DNA of 64,000 nt from Acinetobacter sp. ANC 4648 (GCF_002135345.1 NZ_NEGI01000003.1:124001-188000); one strand, 5' to 3'. Counted from the stretch's first letter, positions 37,019-47,243 are shown. Numbers and translations are program-made. The notes: generated by a model from the sequence alone, not told the origin.

Positions 37019-37805
37019 TCAAAACATCCAACTGTGTTGAGTTTGTAGGCTCTTTAGTATTGGGGATACCCGCTTTCAAATTCATCAACAGAAAATTTCT
37101 GAATAAAAGGATTAATATAATTGGAGTTCAGAATCAAGCTAGCACTTCAACAATCATACTAGATAAAGAAAAATAGGCCAAAGTATTAGATGATAAGCAA
37201 TACTATTATTAGTGTTGCTGCTAAATATGCTCACCTTGCATTTATTGGAGTGATTTCATATCAAGTGCAAATAAAATAGCTCAAATATCCTAATATCTTA
37301 TATTTCAGTGTTGGTATTTTACCCTTCACATATTTTGTATTCATAATGCTAATTTATCGCACATACTATTGCGCTCGATATAGCCTCATAAAATAGATAA
37401 AAATCATTCTCAGAAAAAATGCATTATTATATTTATACGCTGCCATTACACTTTTTATTAAATGTGTACTTAACTTATATTTAACATACACAGACTGGGG
37501 GTTTTTATACATTTTTTTAGAAAATTAGCTCGTATAATTTAATCAGTAAAGCTGTTCAGATACTTTTAATAAACTTAAAAAGTATACTTAGCGATCATCT
37601 TTTAAATAGGTATTAAGCCAAGCTTATACTGTGTGATAGCCACCCCATCCTCTTCAAATGATTTACTATTTAATTCTATCCGAAGAATCTCGTGACTTTT
37701 CTTTCAGCATCAAGCAAGCCATGCATAAAGCTTTGCACATGAAAACTTGAGGCCGTTTATCAGTAAATGATAGTGCAAAACTTATCAACTGATGAGGAGA
37801 TAGAA
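37019..37805. other. Gene-poor region, 787 bp
   Basis: AT-rich. It includes the amber-interrupted frame at 37190-37528 and, to its right, the leader of the RcnB-like gene. Nothing else open or structured is convincing. Confidence 0.5.
37190..37528 (+). pseudogene. Possible decayed membrane-protein gene with two in-frame TAG codons
   Basis: From the ATG at 37190 one frame runs 113 codons to a TAG at 37526-37528, broken only by TAG at 37277-37279 and at 37394-37396; both follow I-K (ATAAAATAG). Each of the three segments has a hydrophobic stretch, e.g. N-I-L-Y-F-S-V-G-I-L-P-F-T-Y-F-V-F-I-M-L and A-L-L-Y-L-Y-A-A-I-T-L-F-I-K. No good SD. AT-rich DNA yields hydrophobic frames by chance, so this is tentative. 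Confidence 0.35.
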
Positions 37806-38225
37806 ATGAATAAAAAATTACTTACTGCTATAGTAGTTATAATAACCACAACCCTCACTACTGGTTCTATTTTTGCAGAACCATCATATAGTGATCATCA
37901 TGATTCAAGAAATCACGATAGAGACTACCAAGATCATCGTGATGAACATGAGCGGCATGATGGACAACAGTGGGATCATCAACCGCGTTATATGCAAAAC
38001 CATCAAGCTTATCGCTATGACCTACCAAGGCCACATCATGAGTGGCGTAGAGGTCAGATCATTCCGCCTCAATACCATGAATCGGATTATTATGTAGATA
38101 ATTGGCGTGATTATGATCTTCCAGCTCCACCATATGGTCATCGTTGGTTAAATGTGAATGGAGATTATGTATTAGTCGCTGTAGCAACAGGTGTGATTGC
38201 GAGTATTATTCTTGGTGGACATTAA
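37806..38225 (+). CDS. RcnB-family periplasmic protein
   Basis: 139 residues from M-N-K-K-L-L, chosen because GAGGAG lies seven bases upstream; an earlier in-frame ATG adds 13 residues without a signal-like start. Signal peptide cleaved after I-F-A. The mature N-terminus is extremely rich in His, Asp and Arg (repeated H-D/D-H pairs to about residue 65), a likely metal-binding tract. The RcnB core follows: L-P-A-P-P-Y-G-H-R-W and a final hydrophobic segment V-A-V-A-T-G-V-I-A-S-I-I-L. E. coli RcnB tunes nickel/cobalt efflux; no rcnA is present here. Confidence 0.82.
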   Translation: MNKKLLTAIVVIITTTLTTGSIFAEPSYSDHHDSRNHDRDYQDHRDEHERHDGQQWDHQPRYMQNHQAYRYDLPRPHHEWRRGQIIPPQYHESDYYVDNWRDYDLPAPPYGHRWLNVNGDYVLVAVATGVIASIILGGH

Positions 38226-38333
38226 TGAACATCTTAAGTATAAAAACTTTAGCTTCATTCTGTAGCTTGTCACTTTAATAATGATGTATTTCTTAAACAT
38301 TCAATTTTTATTGTGAATATAGTATAAAAAATA

Positions 38334-38361
38334 AAAAAGCCTCTTAAGAGGCTTTTTTATT
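38334..38361. terminator. Bidirectional terminator
   Basis: Perfect palindrome AAAAAAGCCTCTTAAGAGGCTTTTTT between the converging RcnB-like gene and glcB, with A and T runs on both flanks. Confidence 0.92.
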
Positions 38362-38378
38362 AGAGAAATACGGCAGTT

Positions 38379-40544
38379 TTAATCACCGGTATAACCTTTT
38401 AGTCTTAAGCGCGCAGCATGTAACAAAGGCTCTGTATAACCAGATGGCTGCTCACCACCTTTAAAGATCAAGTCTGATGCAGCTTGGAATGCAATATTGT
38501 TGTCGAAATCTATAGACATTGCAGTATATTCTGGATCATTTGCATTTTGCTCATCCACAATCTTCGCCATACGTTGCATGACTTCTTCAACTTGTGCACG
38601 TGTAACAATGCCATGACGTAACCAATTTGCCACATGTTGTGAAGAAATACGTAAGGTTGCACGATCTTCCATCAAACCAACATTGTTGATATCGAGAACT
38701 TTAGAACAACCTACGCCCAAATCAACCCAACGAACAACATAACCCAAGATTCCTTGACAGTTATTTTCAAGTTCTTTGGTTTTCTCTTCTTCAGACCAGT
38801 TTGTATCCTTCGCTAATGGCGGAGTCAACAAATCATCTAAAGGCAGAGCTTCAGTCGCCAAAAGTTCTTTCTGACGATTCGCAACATTAATTTGATGATA
38901 ATGAATCGCGTGAATGACTGCACCCGCTGGTGATGGAACCCATGCACAGCTTGCGCCAGCTTCTGGATGCTCAGTTTTGGTTTTATACATATCAAGCAAC
39001 ATATCTGGTTTAGGCCACATGCCTTTACCAATTTGCGCTTTACCACGTAAACCTGCTTTAAGACCAACCATTACGTTACGGTTTTCATATGCTGGGAACC
39101 AGATCTGAGCTTTCACTTCGCCTTTACGTACGAATGGACCAGCTTCCATAAAGGTATGAATTTCGTCACCAGTACGATCCATGAAGCCTGTATTAATAAA
39201 GATCGTACGATCTTTTGCTTGAGCAATACAATTTTTCAAGTTTACAGAGGTACGACGCTCTTCATCCATAATCCCGATTTTTAAAGTTTTTGCAGGTAAA
39301 CCAAGGACTTTTTCTGAGCGCTCAAACAATTCTACTGCAAATGCAACTTCTTCAGGACCATGCATTTTTGGCTTAACGATATACATAGAACCTTTACGCG
39401 AGTTCTTAATTTCGTTTTGGCCTTTAATATCTGCAAAAGCAAGTAATGGCGTAATTAATGCATCCATAATGCCTTCGTAAATCTCAGCACCATCTACAAG
39501 AATGGCTGGATTTGTCATTAAATGACCGACATTACGAAGTAACATCAATGAACGACCATGAATAATCGTTTCACCACCAATTAAGTTCTTATGCGTACGG
39601 TCTTTATTCAAACTACGCGTTACAGTTTTACCGTTTTTTTCAATCGATTCTTCTAAAGTACCTTGCATTAGGCCTAACCAGTTACGGTAGCCTTCTACTT
39701 TTTCTTCTGCATCAACGGCAGCAATCGAGTCCTCTAAATCCTGAATCGTTGTTACAGCAGCTTCAAGTACTAAATCTTTAATACCTGCTGCATCTGTTTT
39801 ACCAATAGGGCTGGTTGCATCTATTTCTATAATGACATGCAAGCCATTATTTTTAAAAACGATTTCTGTAGGAGTTGCAGCATCACCGTTATAACCTACG
39901 AATTGTGCTGGATGCGCCAACGTCGTTGTAGAGCCATCTTTCAATGTCACAACAAGTGCATTGTGATCTACAGCATACTGAGTTGCCTCAGCATGCGAAC
40001 CTGCTGCAAGTGGAAAGTTTTCATCTAAGAAGTTTTTCGCGAATGCAACTACTTTCTCGCCACGTACGGGATTGTAGCCTTTGCCTTTTTCTGCGCCACC
40101 TTCTTCTGAGATAACGTCAAAGCCGTAAAGTGCATCATATAAAGAGCCCCAACGTGCATTAGCAGCATTTAAGCAATAACGAGCATTACGTACAGGTACG
40201 ACAAGTTGTGGACCAGCAAGCAATGCGATTTCTTCATCGACATTTTCTGTGCTGATTTGGAAATCTTCTACTTCTGGTAACAAGTAACCAATTTCTTTAA
40301 GGAAAGCTTTATAAGCTTCTAATTCAAATTTGTTGTCACGGTGCCACTGATCAATTTTAGCCTGAATCTCATCACGCTTTTCTAAGAGCGCTTTATTCTT
40401 AGGGCTAAGATCGACAACGACTTGCTCAAAGTTATTCCAATATGTTTCGCTCTCTAAACCAGAACCTGGTAAAGCTTCATTTTCGATAAAATCGTAAAGT
40501 TCTTTAGCAATCGCTAACTTGCCTTTTTGAATACGTGCAGTCAT
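38379..40544 (-). CDS. glcB: Malate synthase G
   Basis: 721 residues, the G isoform size. It condenses glyoxylate with acetyl-CoA to malate in the glyoxylate and glycolate pathways. Recognisable segments: [19 protein letters not shown] near 125-143, [20 protein letters not shown] with the catalytic arginine and glutamate in the barrel, and C-A-W-V-P-S-P near the end. CAGGAAAG precedes the ATG. Single gene; aceA is not in the window. Confidence 0.97.
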   Translation of the reverse strand: MTARIQKGKLAIAKELYDFIENEALPGSGLESETYWNNFEQVVVDLSPKNKALLEKRDEIQAKIDQWHRDNKFELEAYKAFLKEIGYLLPEVEDFQISTENVDEEIALLAGPQLVVPVRNARYCLNAANARWGSLYDALYGFDVISEEGGAEKGKGYNPVRGEKVVAFAKNFLDENFPLAAGSHAEATQYAVDHNALVVTLKDGSTTTLAHPAQFVGYNGDAATPTEIVFKNNGLHVIIEIDATSPIGKTDAAGIKDLVLEAAVTTIQDLEDSIAAVDAEEKVEGYRNWLGLMQGTLEESIEKNGKTVTRSLNKDRTHKNLIGGETIIHGRSLMLLRNVGHLMTNPAILVDGAEIYEGIMDALITPLLAFADIKGQNEIKNSRKGSMYIVKPKMHGPEEVAFAVELFERSEKVLGLPAKTLKIGIMDEERRTSVNLKNCIAQAKDRTIFINTGFMDRTGDEIHTFMEAGPFVRKGEVKAQIWFPAYENRNVMVGLKAGLRGKAQIGKGMWPKPDMLLDMYKTKTEHPEAGASCAWVPSPAGAVIHAIHYHQINVANRQKELLATEALPLDDLLTPPLAKDTNWSEEEKTKELENNCQGILGYVVRWVDLGVGCSKVLDINNVGLMEDRATLRISSQHVANWLRHGIVTRAQVEEVMQRMAKIVDEQNANDPEYTAMSIDFDNNIAFQAASDLIFKGGEQPSGYTEPLLHAARLRLKGYTGD

Positions 40545-40922
40545 TGTCTTTCCTGATATTGCTACTTTTTATAACAAGAGTTTGTAGTATACCGATTTAT
40601 ACTTTGCTGAATACTAATATCACATTCCTAAATAATGAGCATTTTCTAATTGATAAATATTGACATTATCAAAATAATAAATGTTAAAATTCAAAATGTA
40701 TCAACAAATTAAATACCGATTTACAGTGTATAAAGTTTTTAAAATGTCGAAATTAGACTTAAGTTCAGAATGTACCGCTTATTCTGATTTTTATTCGATA
40801 ACTTTTATAAATGTATAAAGATTAAGCCATGAAAGCGCGTTAAAGTCGATCAAATAGCTTCTTTTTTTATCAAAAAAGCACTCCGAAGAGTGCTATTCAA
40901 ATTGAGATCAAGAACCTATGAC
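40545..40922. other. Intergenic region glcB-zapE, 378 bp
   Basis: Both flanking genes are on the minus strand. The right end has the zapE terminator (40872-40894), and the remainder must contain the glcB promoter. I see no convincing operator. Confidence 0.55.
40872..40894 (-). terminator. Rho-independent terminator of zapE
   Basis: On the minus strand AGCACTC-TTCG-GAGTGCT followed by six T: a 7-bp stem with the stable UUCG tetraloop, 29 bases after the zapE stop. Confidence 0.92.
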
Positions 40923-42083
40923 TTAACTTTTCGCTTCAGTACTGTCTTGTGGTTTATCAGCCACCTGATGATGAGCTGCTTGTAAATAATCATCTGACTG
41001 CATTTCTAATAAACGCGAACGAGTCCGTTCTATTTCAAATGCCAATTTTTCACCTTCATAAATGGTAATAATTGAATCTTCAGAAGTCAGTAATAGTTTG
41101 ACCCCACGATCATAAAACTCATCTACTAGATAAATAAAGCGACGCGTCCCTTCCGATAAATAATCGGTTAAATGCGGCACATTGCTCACCAGAACGGTAT
41201 TATAAATATTAGCAATTTCGATAAAATCCGCAGGGCTACGTGGTTTCATACATAGCTCTGAAAATTCACACCACAATACATCCTCGGTGTGACCGAGTGT
41301 TTCCACAATACGATGACTAATAATAATCGGTTCATCAGAAATAGTTTGCGTTTGCGTCAGCGCTGTAAATCGCTTTGCCATCCACAATTTATGTTCATGT
41401 GTCAAAGGTGACTTAAACAATTGTGCTTGTTTTAACACACGTAAACGGTAATCCACGCCAGCATCAACATTTAACACTACACAATTTTTCTTGACCATTT
41501 CAATGGTTGGAATAATGCGGTCACGATGGATACCATTTTTATATAAACCATCTGGTGCAATGTTTGAGGTCGCAATCAGCGTAATGCCTCGCTGAAATAG
41601 CTTTTGAAATAAATCACTTAGAATCATCGCATCGGTGACATTTGATACAAAAAACTCATCAAAACAAATCACGACAGCTTCTTTATAAATTTGATCTGCA
41701 ACTAAATCGAGTGGATTCTGCTGACCTGATAATTTATTAAGTTCTTTATGCACATATTGCATAAAATGGTGAAAATGCATCCGTGTTTTACGACGAAACG
41801 GTAAAGACTCATAAAACTGATCCATTAACCACGTTTTACCTCGACCAACTCCGCCCCACATATACACTCCACGTGGTGCAGTCTGTCGACGGAAACGACG
41901 AAAGGCTTTTTTAGAGGCTTTGTATCGGTTGAGTAGCTCTTGCCAAACCCGCTCCAACTCATGTACCGCCTGAGCCTGAGCATCATCAGGCAAAAACTGT
42001 CCAGAAGATATAGCCTGAGCATAGCGCTCCGCAGGCGATAAAGGTGTAAATGCTGTCTTATGCGTTGCTTTCTGATCTAACAT
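40923..42083 (-). CDS. zapE: Cell division protein ZapE (AFG1-like ATPase)
   Basis: 386 residues. P-loop ATPase of the AFG1/ZapE group. Walker A G-G-V-G-R-G-K-T-W-L-M-D at about 77-88, Walker B V-I-C-F-D-E-F-F-V at about 143, the sensor T-S-N-I-A-P-D-G-L-Y-K-N-G near 185, and R-R-F-I-Y-L-V-D-E-F-Y-D-R near the end. E. coli ZapE associates with the Z-ring and destabilises FtsZ polymers; mitochondrial Afg1 has a role in protein turnover. The C-terminal tail (after Q-S-D-D-Y-L) is polar and likely disordered. Confidence 0.94.
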   Translation of the reverse strand: MLDQKATHKTAFTPLSPAERYAQAISSGQFLPDDAQAQAVHELERVWQELLNRYKASKKAFRRFRRQTAPRGVYMWGGVGRGKTWLMDQFYESLPFRRKTRMHFHHFMQYVHKELNKLSGQQNPLDLVADQIYKEAVVICFDEFFVSNVTDAMILSDLFQKLFQRGITLIATSNIAPDGLYKNGIHRDRIIPTIEMVKKNCVVLNVDAGVDYRLRVLKQAQLFKSPLTHEHKLWMAKRFTALTQTQTISDEPIIISHRIVETLGHTEDVLWCEFSELCMKPRSPADFIEIANIYNTVLVSNVPHLTDYLSEGTRRFIYLVDEFYDRGVKLLLTSEDSIITIYEGEKLAFEIERTRSRLLEMQSDDYLQAAHHQVADKPQDSTEAKS

Positions 42084-42182
42084 ATCGCTTATGTACTTTT
42101 TAAGGTCTAGTGGAAGTATATCGAAATATAAACTTTGATAAATAAAACTTTGGCATATAACCCAAGCTAAATAATACTTAGG

Positions 42183-43196
42183 CTATTTACCATACTGCCT
42201 TGGACTTTGTCCAAACCAGCGTTTGAAAGCATGATTAAATGCCGCAGGTTCAGAATATCCCAATAACTCAGCAATCACCTCGATTGAATATTCATTATAT
42301 TCAATCAGTCGCAAGGCTTTATGTTTTATCAATTGTTCACGGATTTGCTTATAGCTGCTATTCAATTGTTGTAACTGATAACGCAACGTTCTTTCAGGGA
42401 TATTCAAAGCCTGTGCCGTTGTCGCCATACTTGGAATATTCCCCTGTTGTAATTCTAAATAACCACGTACACGCTGTATAAGTGAGGCTTGATCAGTTTC
42501 TTCAGCATTTAAACGTTCAATTTCAGCTATACATTTGGCTTCATAAACTCGAAAAGTAATAGGATCTGCTGATGGAATTCGAACATTCATCACAACATCA
42601 TTGAGCTGAAAAGCTGCTTTTTCAGCTCCAAAATGCAAATCTGAGCCATAATATGTTTTATATTGATTCAATACATCTAATTCTTGTGGTGGCTTAAAAG
42701 GTAATTCAACGCGGATAGTCGGTGCCACCAAACCCATCATTTTATAAATATCTTGTAAAAACTTATAGGTTCCTGATACTTCACATTGCGCACGTAATAA
42801 ACCCATCTCAGTATTTAAATCAATAGGTTCATAAGTCAAAGCAACATGATTATTGGAATAAACCAATCCCAACCGACCAAATAAATGTGTTAAGCCTTGA
42901 AACTGAATCCCATATTTAAGTGCATCTTGAATAGTACTACAGGTCACAAGAAGCATTAATAGAGGACCATAACCAGCTAAGGCATAATGCTGTCCAATAA
43001 AAAGCCCAACTTCAGGTTTAACCCCTTCTCCAATGACTTTTTGAATATCCCACTCTAAGCTCGGATGAATAATTGAACTTGGATCAAGTGCATCTGCATT
43101 TATTCCAATACTAGCAAGTCGTGTATCCACATCAATTCCTGAGTTACGCATCCCATGAATTAAATACATTAAACCCAGTATTGATCGTTTCATCAT
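42183..43196 (-). CDS. AraC family regulator (arabinose_bd plus HTH_18)
   Basis: 337 residues. The C-terminal double HTH is clear (M-A-T-T-A-Q-A-L-N-I-P-E-R-T-L-R-Y-Q-L, then I-A-E-L-L-G-Y-S-E-P-A-A-F-N-H-A-F-K-R-W-F-G-Q-S-P-R-Q-Y). The N-terminal 200 residues fit the arabinose_bd domain of OruR/ArgR-type regulators, including G-Q-H-Y-A-L-A-G-Y-G-P-L. It is divergent from the flavin monooxygenase gene with 161 bp between starts, so it is a natural candidate for its regulator. Ligand unknown. Confidence 0.88.
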   Translation of the reverse strand: MMKRSILGLMYLIHGMRNSGIDVDTRLASIGINADALDPSSIIHPSLEWDIQKVIGEGVKPEVGLFIGQHYALAGYGPLLMLLVTCSTIQDALKYGIQFQGLTHLFGRLGLVYSNNHVALTYEPIDLNTEMGLLRAQCEVSGTYKFLQDIYKMMGLVAPTIRVELPFKPPQELDVLNQYKTYYGSDLHFGAEKAAFQLNDVVMNVRIPSADPITFRVYEAKCIAEIERLNAEETDQASLIQRVRGYLELQQGNIPSMATTAQALNIPERTLRYQLQQLNSSYKQIREQLIKHKALRLIEYNEYSIEVIAELLGYSEPAAFNHAFKRWFGQSPRQYGK

Positions 43197-43357
43197 ATCT
43201 TCAATAAAATCTTTGCAAACTGTTTTTACAACAAATAGTTAACTTTGAAAATTGCCGAATCTATCAATTTTATCGTCAGCGAAATCATGTTTCTTCGTTT
43301 AAAAATCTATTAACCTACAAAAATCAAAAAATGATTCTAAAAATTAGGATAAAAATC

Positions 43358-44893
43358 ATGAATGAAGCAGCACCTCCATCTAAAAATGTACCAAACAATG
43401 TACAAAAAACACAAGTCGCCATTATTGGTGCAGGTTTTGGTGGTCTTGCAATGGCAATTCGTCTCCTTCAAGCCAATATTCAAGATTTTATTATTTTAGA
43501 AAAAGCAGATGATGTTGGTGGGACTTGGCGTGAAAACCAATACCCAGGTGCAGCATGTGATGTGCAATCACATATGTACTCACTTTCTTTTGCACCGAAA
43601 AAAGACTGGTCTAAACGTTATGCTGAAGCAGCTGAAATCTTTGACTATATACAGGATATAATCAAAGAGTTTGAACTTAAAGAATTTATTCAATTTCAGC
43701 ACGAAGTTATTTCAGTAAAATTTGATGAAACCGCTTTAAACTGGCAATTGATCATGCAAAATGGTCAGCATATTGAAGCACAATTTATTGTTTTCGCCTC
43801 AGGTCCACTCCATGTTCCACAAATTCCAAAAATTAAAGGTATTGAAAAATTTAAGGGTGAAGTCTTCCACTCTTCACAATGGAATCACAACTACAATTTA
43901 AATAATAAATGTGTCGCATCCATTGGTACAGGTGGTAGTGCAATTCAATATATTCCTGAAATCGCACCAAAAGTAGAGCAACTCTATGTTTTTCAGCGTA
44001 CTGCTGCTTGGGTTATTCCACGAGATGAGCGTGCTTATCATACTTTAGATAAAACGCTGTTTAGCCATTTTGAATGGTTCCGTAAATTACACCGTGCCCG
44101 TTTATATTGGTCAAATGAGTCACGTGTCGTTCCCATTGTAAAACCACAAATCATGAAATATGGTCAAAAACTTGCCGAAGCATTGATTAAATTCAAAATT
44201 AAAGATCCAAAAATCGCACAAAAATTAACACCAAATTTTGTTATGGGCTGCAAACGTATTTTAATTTCCAACAAATACTTTCCCACTTTTAACCGTGATA
44301 ATGTGGAATTAATCACTGAAGCTATTCAAGAAGTCACTGCAGATAGCATCATCACCAAAGATGGTAAACAACACAAAATTGACTGCCTAATTTATGGTAC
44401 TGGCTTTATTACAGATCCACGTATCTATTTAAAATCTTTTGCATGTTATGGCCAAAACAACCTAGAACTCAAAGAAGCATGGAAAGATGGTGCTGAAAGC
44501 TTTTATGGCATCACAACCAAAGACTTCCCTAATCTTTTCCAACTATTAGGGCCAAACACTGTACTTGGGCATAACTCTGTTATTTTTATGATTGAATCAC
44601 AGACCAATTATATTATCCAGATGATCCAATTAGTTCATAAGACTCAAACTCAAGCGATTTCGGTGAAAGCTGAAGCCCAAGATCAGTTTAATCAAAATGT
44701 GCAAAAACAACTTAAAGGCACTGTATGGCAATCTGGCTGTGTTAGTTGGTATCAGCAAGATGGCGGTAAAAATTTCTCCCTTTGGCCCACTTATACATGG
44801 AAATACTGGTTAGAAACTCGAAAAGTCAATCCTGCTGATTATCAATTTTTTGGAAGTGTTAAGTCCAATAACAAAACATCCCGTGTTGCATAA
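43358..44893 (+). CDS. Flavin-containing (Baeyer-Villiger type) monooxygenase
   Basis: 511 residues from M-N-E-A-A-P-P, with AGGA upstream; an ORF extension of nine codons lacks an SD. FAD-binding G-x-G-x-x-G in I-G-A-G-F-G-G at about 22-28, the Baeyer-Villiger fingerprint as F-K-G-E-V-F-H-S-S-Q-W at about 165-175, and the NADPH motif G-T-G-G-S-A near 192. It inserts oxygen into ketones or oxidises soft heteroatoms; the substrate is unknown. Divergent from the AraC regulator and directly upstream of a LysO-like gene. Confidence 0.9.
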   Translation: MNEAAPPSKNVPNNVQKTQVAIIGAGFGGLAMAIRLLQANIQDFIILEKADDVGGTWRENQYPGAACDVQSHMYSLSFAPKKDWSKRYAEAAEIFDYIQDIIKEFELKEFIQFQHEVISVKFDETALNWQLIMQNGQHIEAQFIVFASGPLHVPQIPKIKGIEKFKGEVFHSSQWNHNYNLNNKCVASIGTGGSAIQYIPEIAPKVEQLYVFQRTAAWVIPRDERAYHTLDKTLFSHFEWFRKLHRARLYWSNESRVVPIVKPQIMKYGQKLAEALIKFKIKDPKIAQKLTPNFVMGCKRILISNKYFPTFNRDNVELITEAIQEVTADSIITKDGKQHKIDCLIYGTGFITDPRIYLKSFACYGQNNLELKEAWKDGAESFYGITTKDFPNLFQLLGPNTVLGHNSVIFMIESQTNYIIQMIQLVHKTQTQAISVKAEAQDQFNQNVQKQLKGTVWQSGCVSWYQQDGGKNFSLWPTYTWKYWLETRKVNPADYQFFGSVKSNNKTSRVA

Positions 44894-44908
44894 AGTTTGC
44901 TTATAATA

Positions 44909-44938
44909 AGCAGGTGTCTACCCACCTGCTGACTTTTT
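44909..44938 (+). terminator. Hairpin/terminator between the monooxygenase and lysO-like genes
   Basis: Perfect 8-bp stem AGCAGGTG / CACCTGCT, six-base loop, then GACTTTTT. It ends one base before the ATG of the next gene and occupies the place where its SD should be, so it may also act as an attenuator or translational block. Confidence 0.7.
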
Positions 44939-44939
44939 C

Positions 44940-45848
44940 ATGCAATCGCTTTGGTTAATTTTCCAATTATTATTTTGTTTATTTGTCGGATTTTTTTTAG
45001 CACGCAGACTTCCACAATGGTTGGAAAAAATTGCTTTTAAAATATTACCTTATTTTACCTATATTCTTCTGATTGCAATTGCCGTTGAGTTTTCCCAGAC
45101 TTTACAAAGCATGAATAGCCCCACACAAATTTTAAGTAGTGCCTTAACATTATCACTGAGTACATCTATTGGAGCCTTTCTCTGTTGTTACCTACTATTT
45201 AAAGCCATTGGCTATCAACCTGCACAAGGCAAGGTTTCAACCAACTTATTGATAGGATCACTCCTCAATATTAGCTACGCCTTCATTGCACTCGGTTGTG
45301 GTTATGGCTTAGCAGAATTATTTAACCATTGGGGTTACAGCCTACATGTTAGTACTTGGAATCTATTGTTAGTTTTCATGTTTTTAATTGGCCTAGATTT
45401 GGCTTATTCTCCTTTAGATCGCTCATGGCTCAACTGGAAAATCATGCTCGTTCCCGTGGGTTGCATTATTGGCTCAATCTTAGGTGCTGTCGCGGCATCT
45501 TTGATCATCAGCAATATCAGTCTCAAAGATCTAATTATGCTGTCACAAGGCTATGGTTTTTATTCAATGACTGGAATTGTGGTTACTGAATTGAAGAATT
45601 CTCATTTAGGCAGTATTGCCTTAATAAATGATTTATTTAGAGAAATTATAGCCATTTTATTTATGTATCTAATCGGATGGCGCTATCCACGTTCAGCTAT
45701 TTCTTCTGCGGGTGCAACAGCAATGGATGTTACCCTGCCAATGGTGAAACAGGCATGTGGTAATGAGTTTATTCCACATGCAATGGTCAGTGGATTTATT
45801 TTATCTATACTCGCACCGATTGCCGTCAGTATTTTAGCCGCACTTTAA
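44940..45848 (+). CDS. lysO: LysO family lysine exporter
   Basis: 302 residues, about eight membrane segments, matching the LysO/DUF340 family: N-terminal F-V-G-F-F-L-A-R-R-L-P, central L-S-Q-G-Y-G-F-Y-S-M-T-G-I-V-V-T-E near 200-216, and D-V-T-L-P-M-V-K-Q-A-C-G near 263. E. coli LysO (YbjE) exports lysine. No SD is visible: the bases before the ATG are the T tract of a hairpin. Transcription may come from read-through of the monooxygenase or from a promoter inside it. Confidence 0.85.
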   Translation: MQSLWLIFQLLFCLFVGFFLARRLPQWLEKIAFKILPYFTYILLIAIAVEFSQTLQSMNSPTQILSSALTLSLSTSIGAFLCCYLLFKAIGYQPAQGKVSTNLLIGSLLNISYAFIALGCGYGLAELFNHWGYSLHVSTWNLLLVFMFLIGLDLAYSPLDRSWLNWKIMLVPVGCIIGSILGAVAASLIISNISLKDLIMLSQGYGFYSMTGIVVTELKNSHLGSIALINDLFREIIAILFMYLIGWRYPRSAISSAGATAMDVTLPMVKQACGNEFIPHAMVSGFILSILAPIAVSILAAL

Positions 45849-45873
45849 ATTACCACAATAAATCATGCTCCAT

Positions 45874-45902
45874 AATCCCTCTCTTACAAGAGGGATTTTT
45901 CC
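45874..45902 (+). terminator. Rho-independent terminator of the lysO-like gene
   Basis: Stem AATCCCTCT / AGAGGGATT with a short loop and five T, about 27 bases past the stop. Confidence 0.88.
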
Positions 45903-45937
45903 ATCCTTTATATCAAGGGGATCTGGGTAAAACTTGA

Positions 45938-46618
45938 TTAAATAGATGCTAAAATATCTTTTAACATTTGGCTTGGATACTTAGACTGGGTAATCGGACG
46001 ACCAATCACCAAATGTGTAGCACCATCCAACATCGCTTGCTTAGGCGTCACAATACGTTTCTGATCATCTGCAGTTGACCCTGCCGGACGAATCCCTGGT
46101 GTCACCAAAGCAAAATCTTGACCCAATTCTTGACGTAGCATTTTAGCTTCTTGTGCGGAACATACTACACCATCTAACCCACTTTCTTGAGTCAATTTTG
46201 CAAGACGCTTCACTTGTTCAAAAGGCTCAATATCTAAACCGATATCACGTAAATCTTCTCGCCCCATAGAGGTTAAAACAGTCACCGCAATCAGTTGCGT
46301 TTGATAATTACCTGCCTTCAAACGCTCGACACAAGTTTCCATCATTTTTCGTCCACCTGATGCATGCACGTTCACCATCCATACACCTAGATCAGCAGCA
46401 GCACAAACCGCTTGCGCTGTAGTATTTGGAATATCATGAAATTTTAAATCTAGAAATACTTCAAAACCTTTGTCATGTAATGCTTTTACGACAGATGGCC
46501 CTTCATGAGTAAAAAGTTCTTTACCCACTTTTACTCGGCATAGTGATGGATCAAGTTGATCTGCAATTGTTAATGCGTCATATTGGCTTTTCGCATCTAA
46601 GGCAACAATGATACTCAA
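45938..46618 (-). CDS. pyrF: Orotidine 5'-phosphate decarboxylase
   Basis: 226 residues. Final step of UMP synthesis. The catalytic K-F-H-D-I-P segment ([10 protein letters not shown]) is at about 58-67, V-A-L-D-A-K at the start, V-T-P-G-I-R near 180, and I-G-R-P-I-T at about 210. The start is a TTG: no in-frame ATG lies upstream before a stop, and GGAA is eight bases before it. It follows lapA after 241 bp including a terminator, so it is likely a separate unit. Confidence 0.95.
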   Translation of the reverse strand: MSIIVALDAKSQYDALTIADQLDPSLCRVKVGKELFTHEGPSVVKALHDKGFEVFLDLKFHDIPNTTAQAVCAAADLGVWMVNVHASGGRKMMETCVERLKAGNYQTQLIAVTVLTSMGREDLRDIGLDIEPFEQVKRLAKLTQESGLDGVVCSAQEAKMLRQELGQDFALVTPGIRPAGSTADDQKRIVTPKQAMLDGATHLVIGRPITQSKYPSQMLKDILASI

Positions 46619-46803
46619 GAGTCTATTCCATCACATAAAAAGATACGTAATTATAAGGGGGTTTAGCAAGTGCTGTAAAACATTGATCGGCGACTCATAT
46701 CAATTAAATTAAAATCGCTATTTTTCAATGAACATATACGGTTATAAAGTCAGTAAAACTTCATTATTTAATCAACTTACTCGAATACCAATTCAAAGCT
46801 TAA

Positions 46804-46842
46804 AAATAAAAAAGCTCTTTATTGCTTAAACAATAAAGAGCT
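46804..46842 (-). terminator. Rho-independent terminator of ihfB-lapA
   Basis: Perfect 12-bp stem AGCTCTTTATTG / CAATAAAGAGCT with a six-base loop; the minus-strand 3' side is TTTTTTATTTTT. It closes the transcription unit ending in lapA. Confidence 0.92.
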
Positions 46843-46859
46843 ATGTATTCGCTTTAAAA

Positions 46860-47225
46860 CTATAAAGGATTCGAGGATTTATCCTCAGGATAAATATCTA
46901 ATATTGTCTTTTCATGACGAGCATGAGCAGCGGCTTCCGCAGCAGCCAACTGTGCAGTTTGTATTTGTTCTTTGCGTAAGTGCTCTATATCTTTACGTAA
47001 ACGTTTAATTTCCCAACTATTTTGGAATACACGGAAAACTTGAACACCTAAAAGTAATCCTAAAACAATACCAATGGCTAAAGTAAATAATAACAACAAA
47101 CCTAAGCGCATTGCAGGCACTTGAGTAAACCATAAATCTACTGCAAGCTCTGTACCATTAAGCAACACTAATGCTAAAGCATAACCAAAAACAGCTATTA
47201 ATAGCAGTACCAAAACATAGCGCAT
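46860..47225 (-). CDS. lapA: LapA-domain membrane protein (lipopolysaccharide assembly protein A)
   Basis: 121 residues from M-R-Y-V-L, with GGGG five bases before it; the frame extends two codons to a GTG. Two membrane segments (about 2-22 and 40-64), then a cytoplasmic coiled coil (I-K-R-L-R-K-D-I-E-H-L-R-K-E-Q). In E. coli the related LapA works with LapB in controlling LPS synthesis; a lapB gene is not seen here. Follows ihfB by 18 bases, an arrangement common in gammaproteobacteria. Confidence 0.88.
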   Translation of the reverse strand: MRYVLVLLLIAVFGYALALVLLNGTELAVDLWFTQVPAMRLGLLLLFTLAIGIVLGLLLGVQVFRVFQNSWEIKRLRKDIEHLRKEQIQTAQLAAAEAAAHARHEKTILDIYPEDKSSNPL

Positions 47226-47243
47226 AAGCACCCCGCTCGATTT

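Noticed and set aside
37277..37396. Genuine recoding of UAG (for example pyrrolysine)
   Set aside because: No pyl genes or SECIS/PYLIS-like elements are visible and Acinetobacter is not known to recode UAG; decay or chance is simpler.
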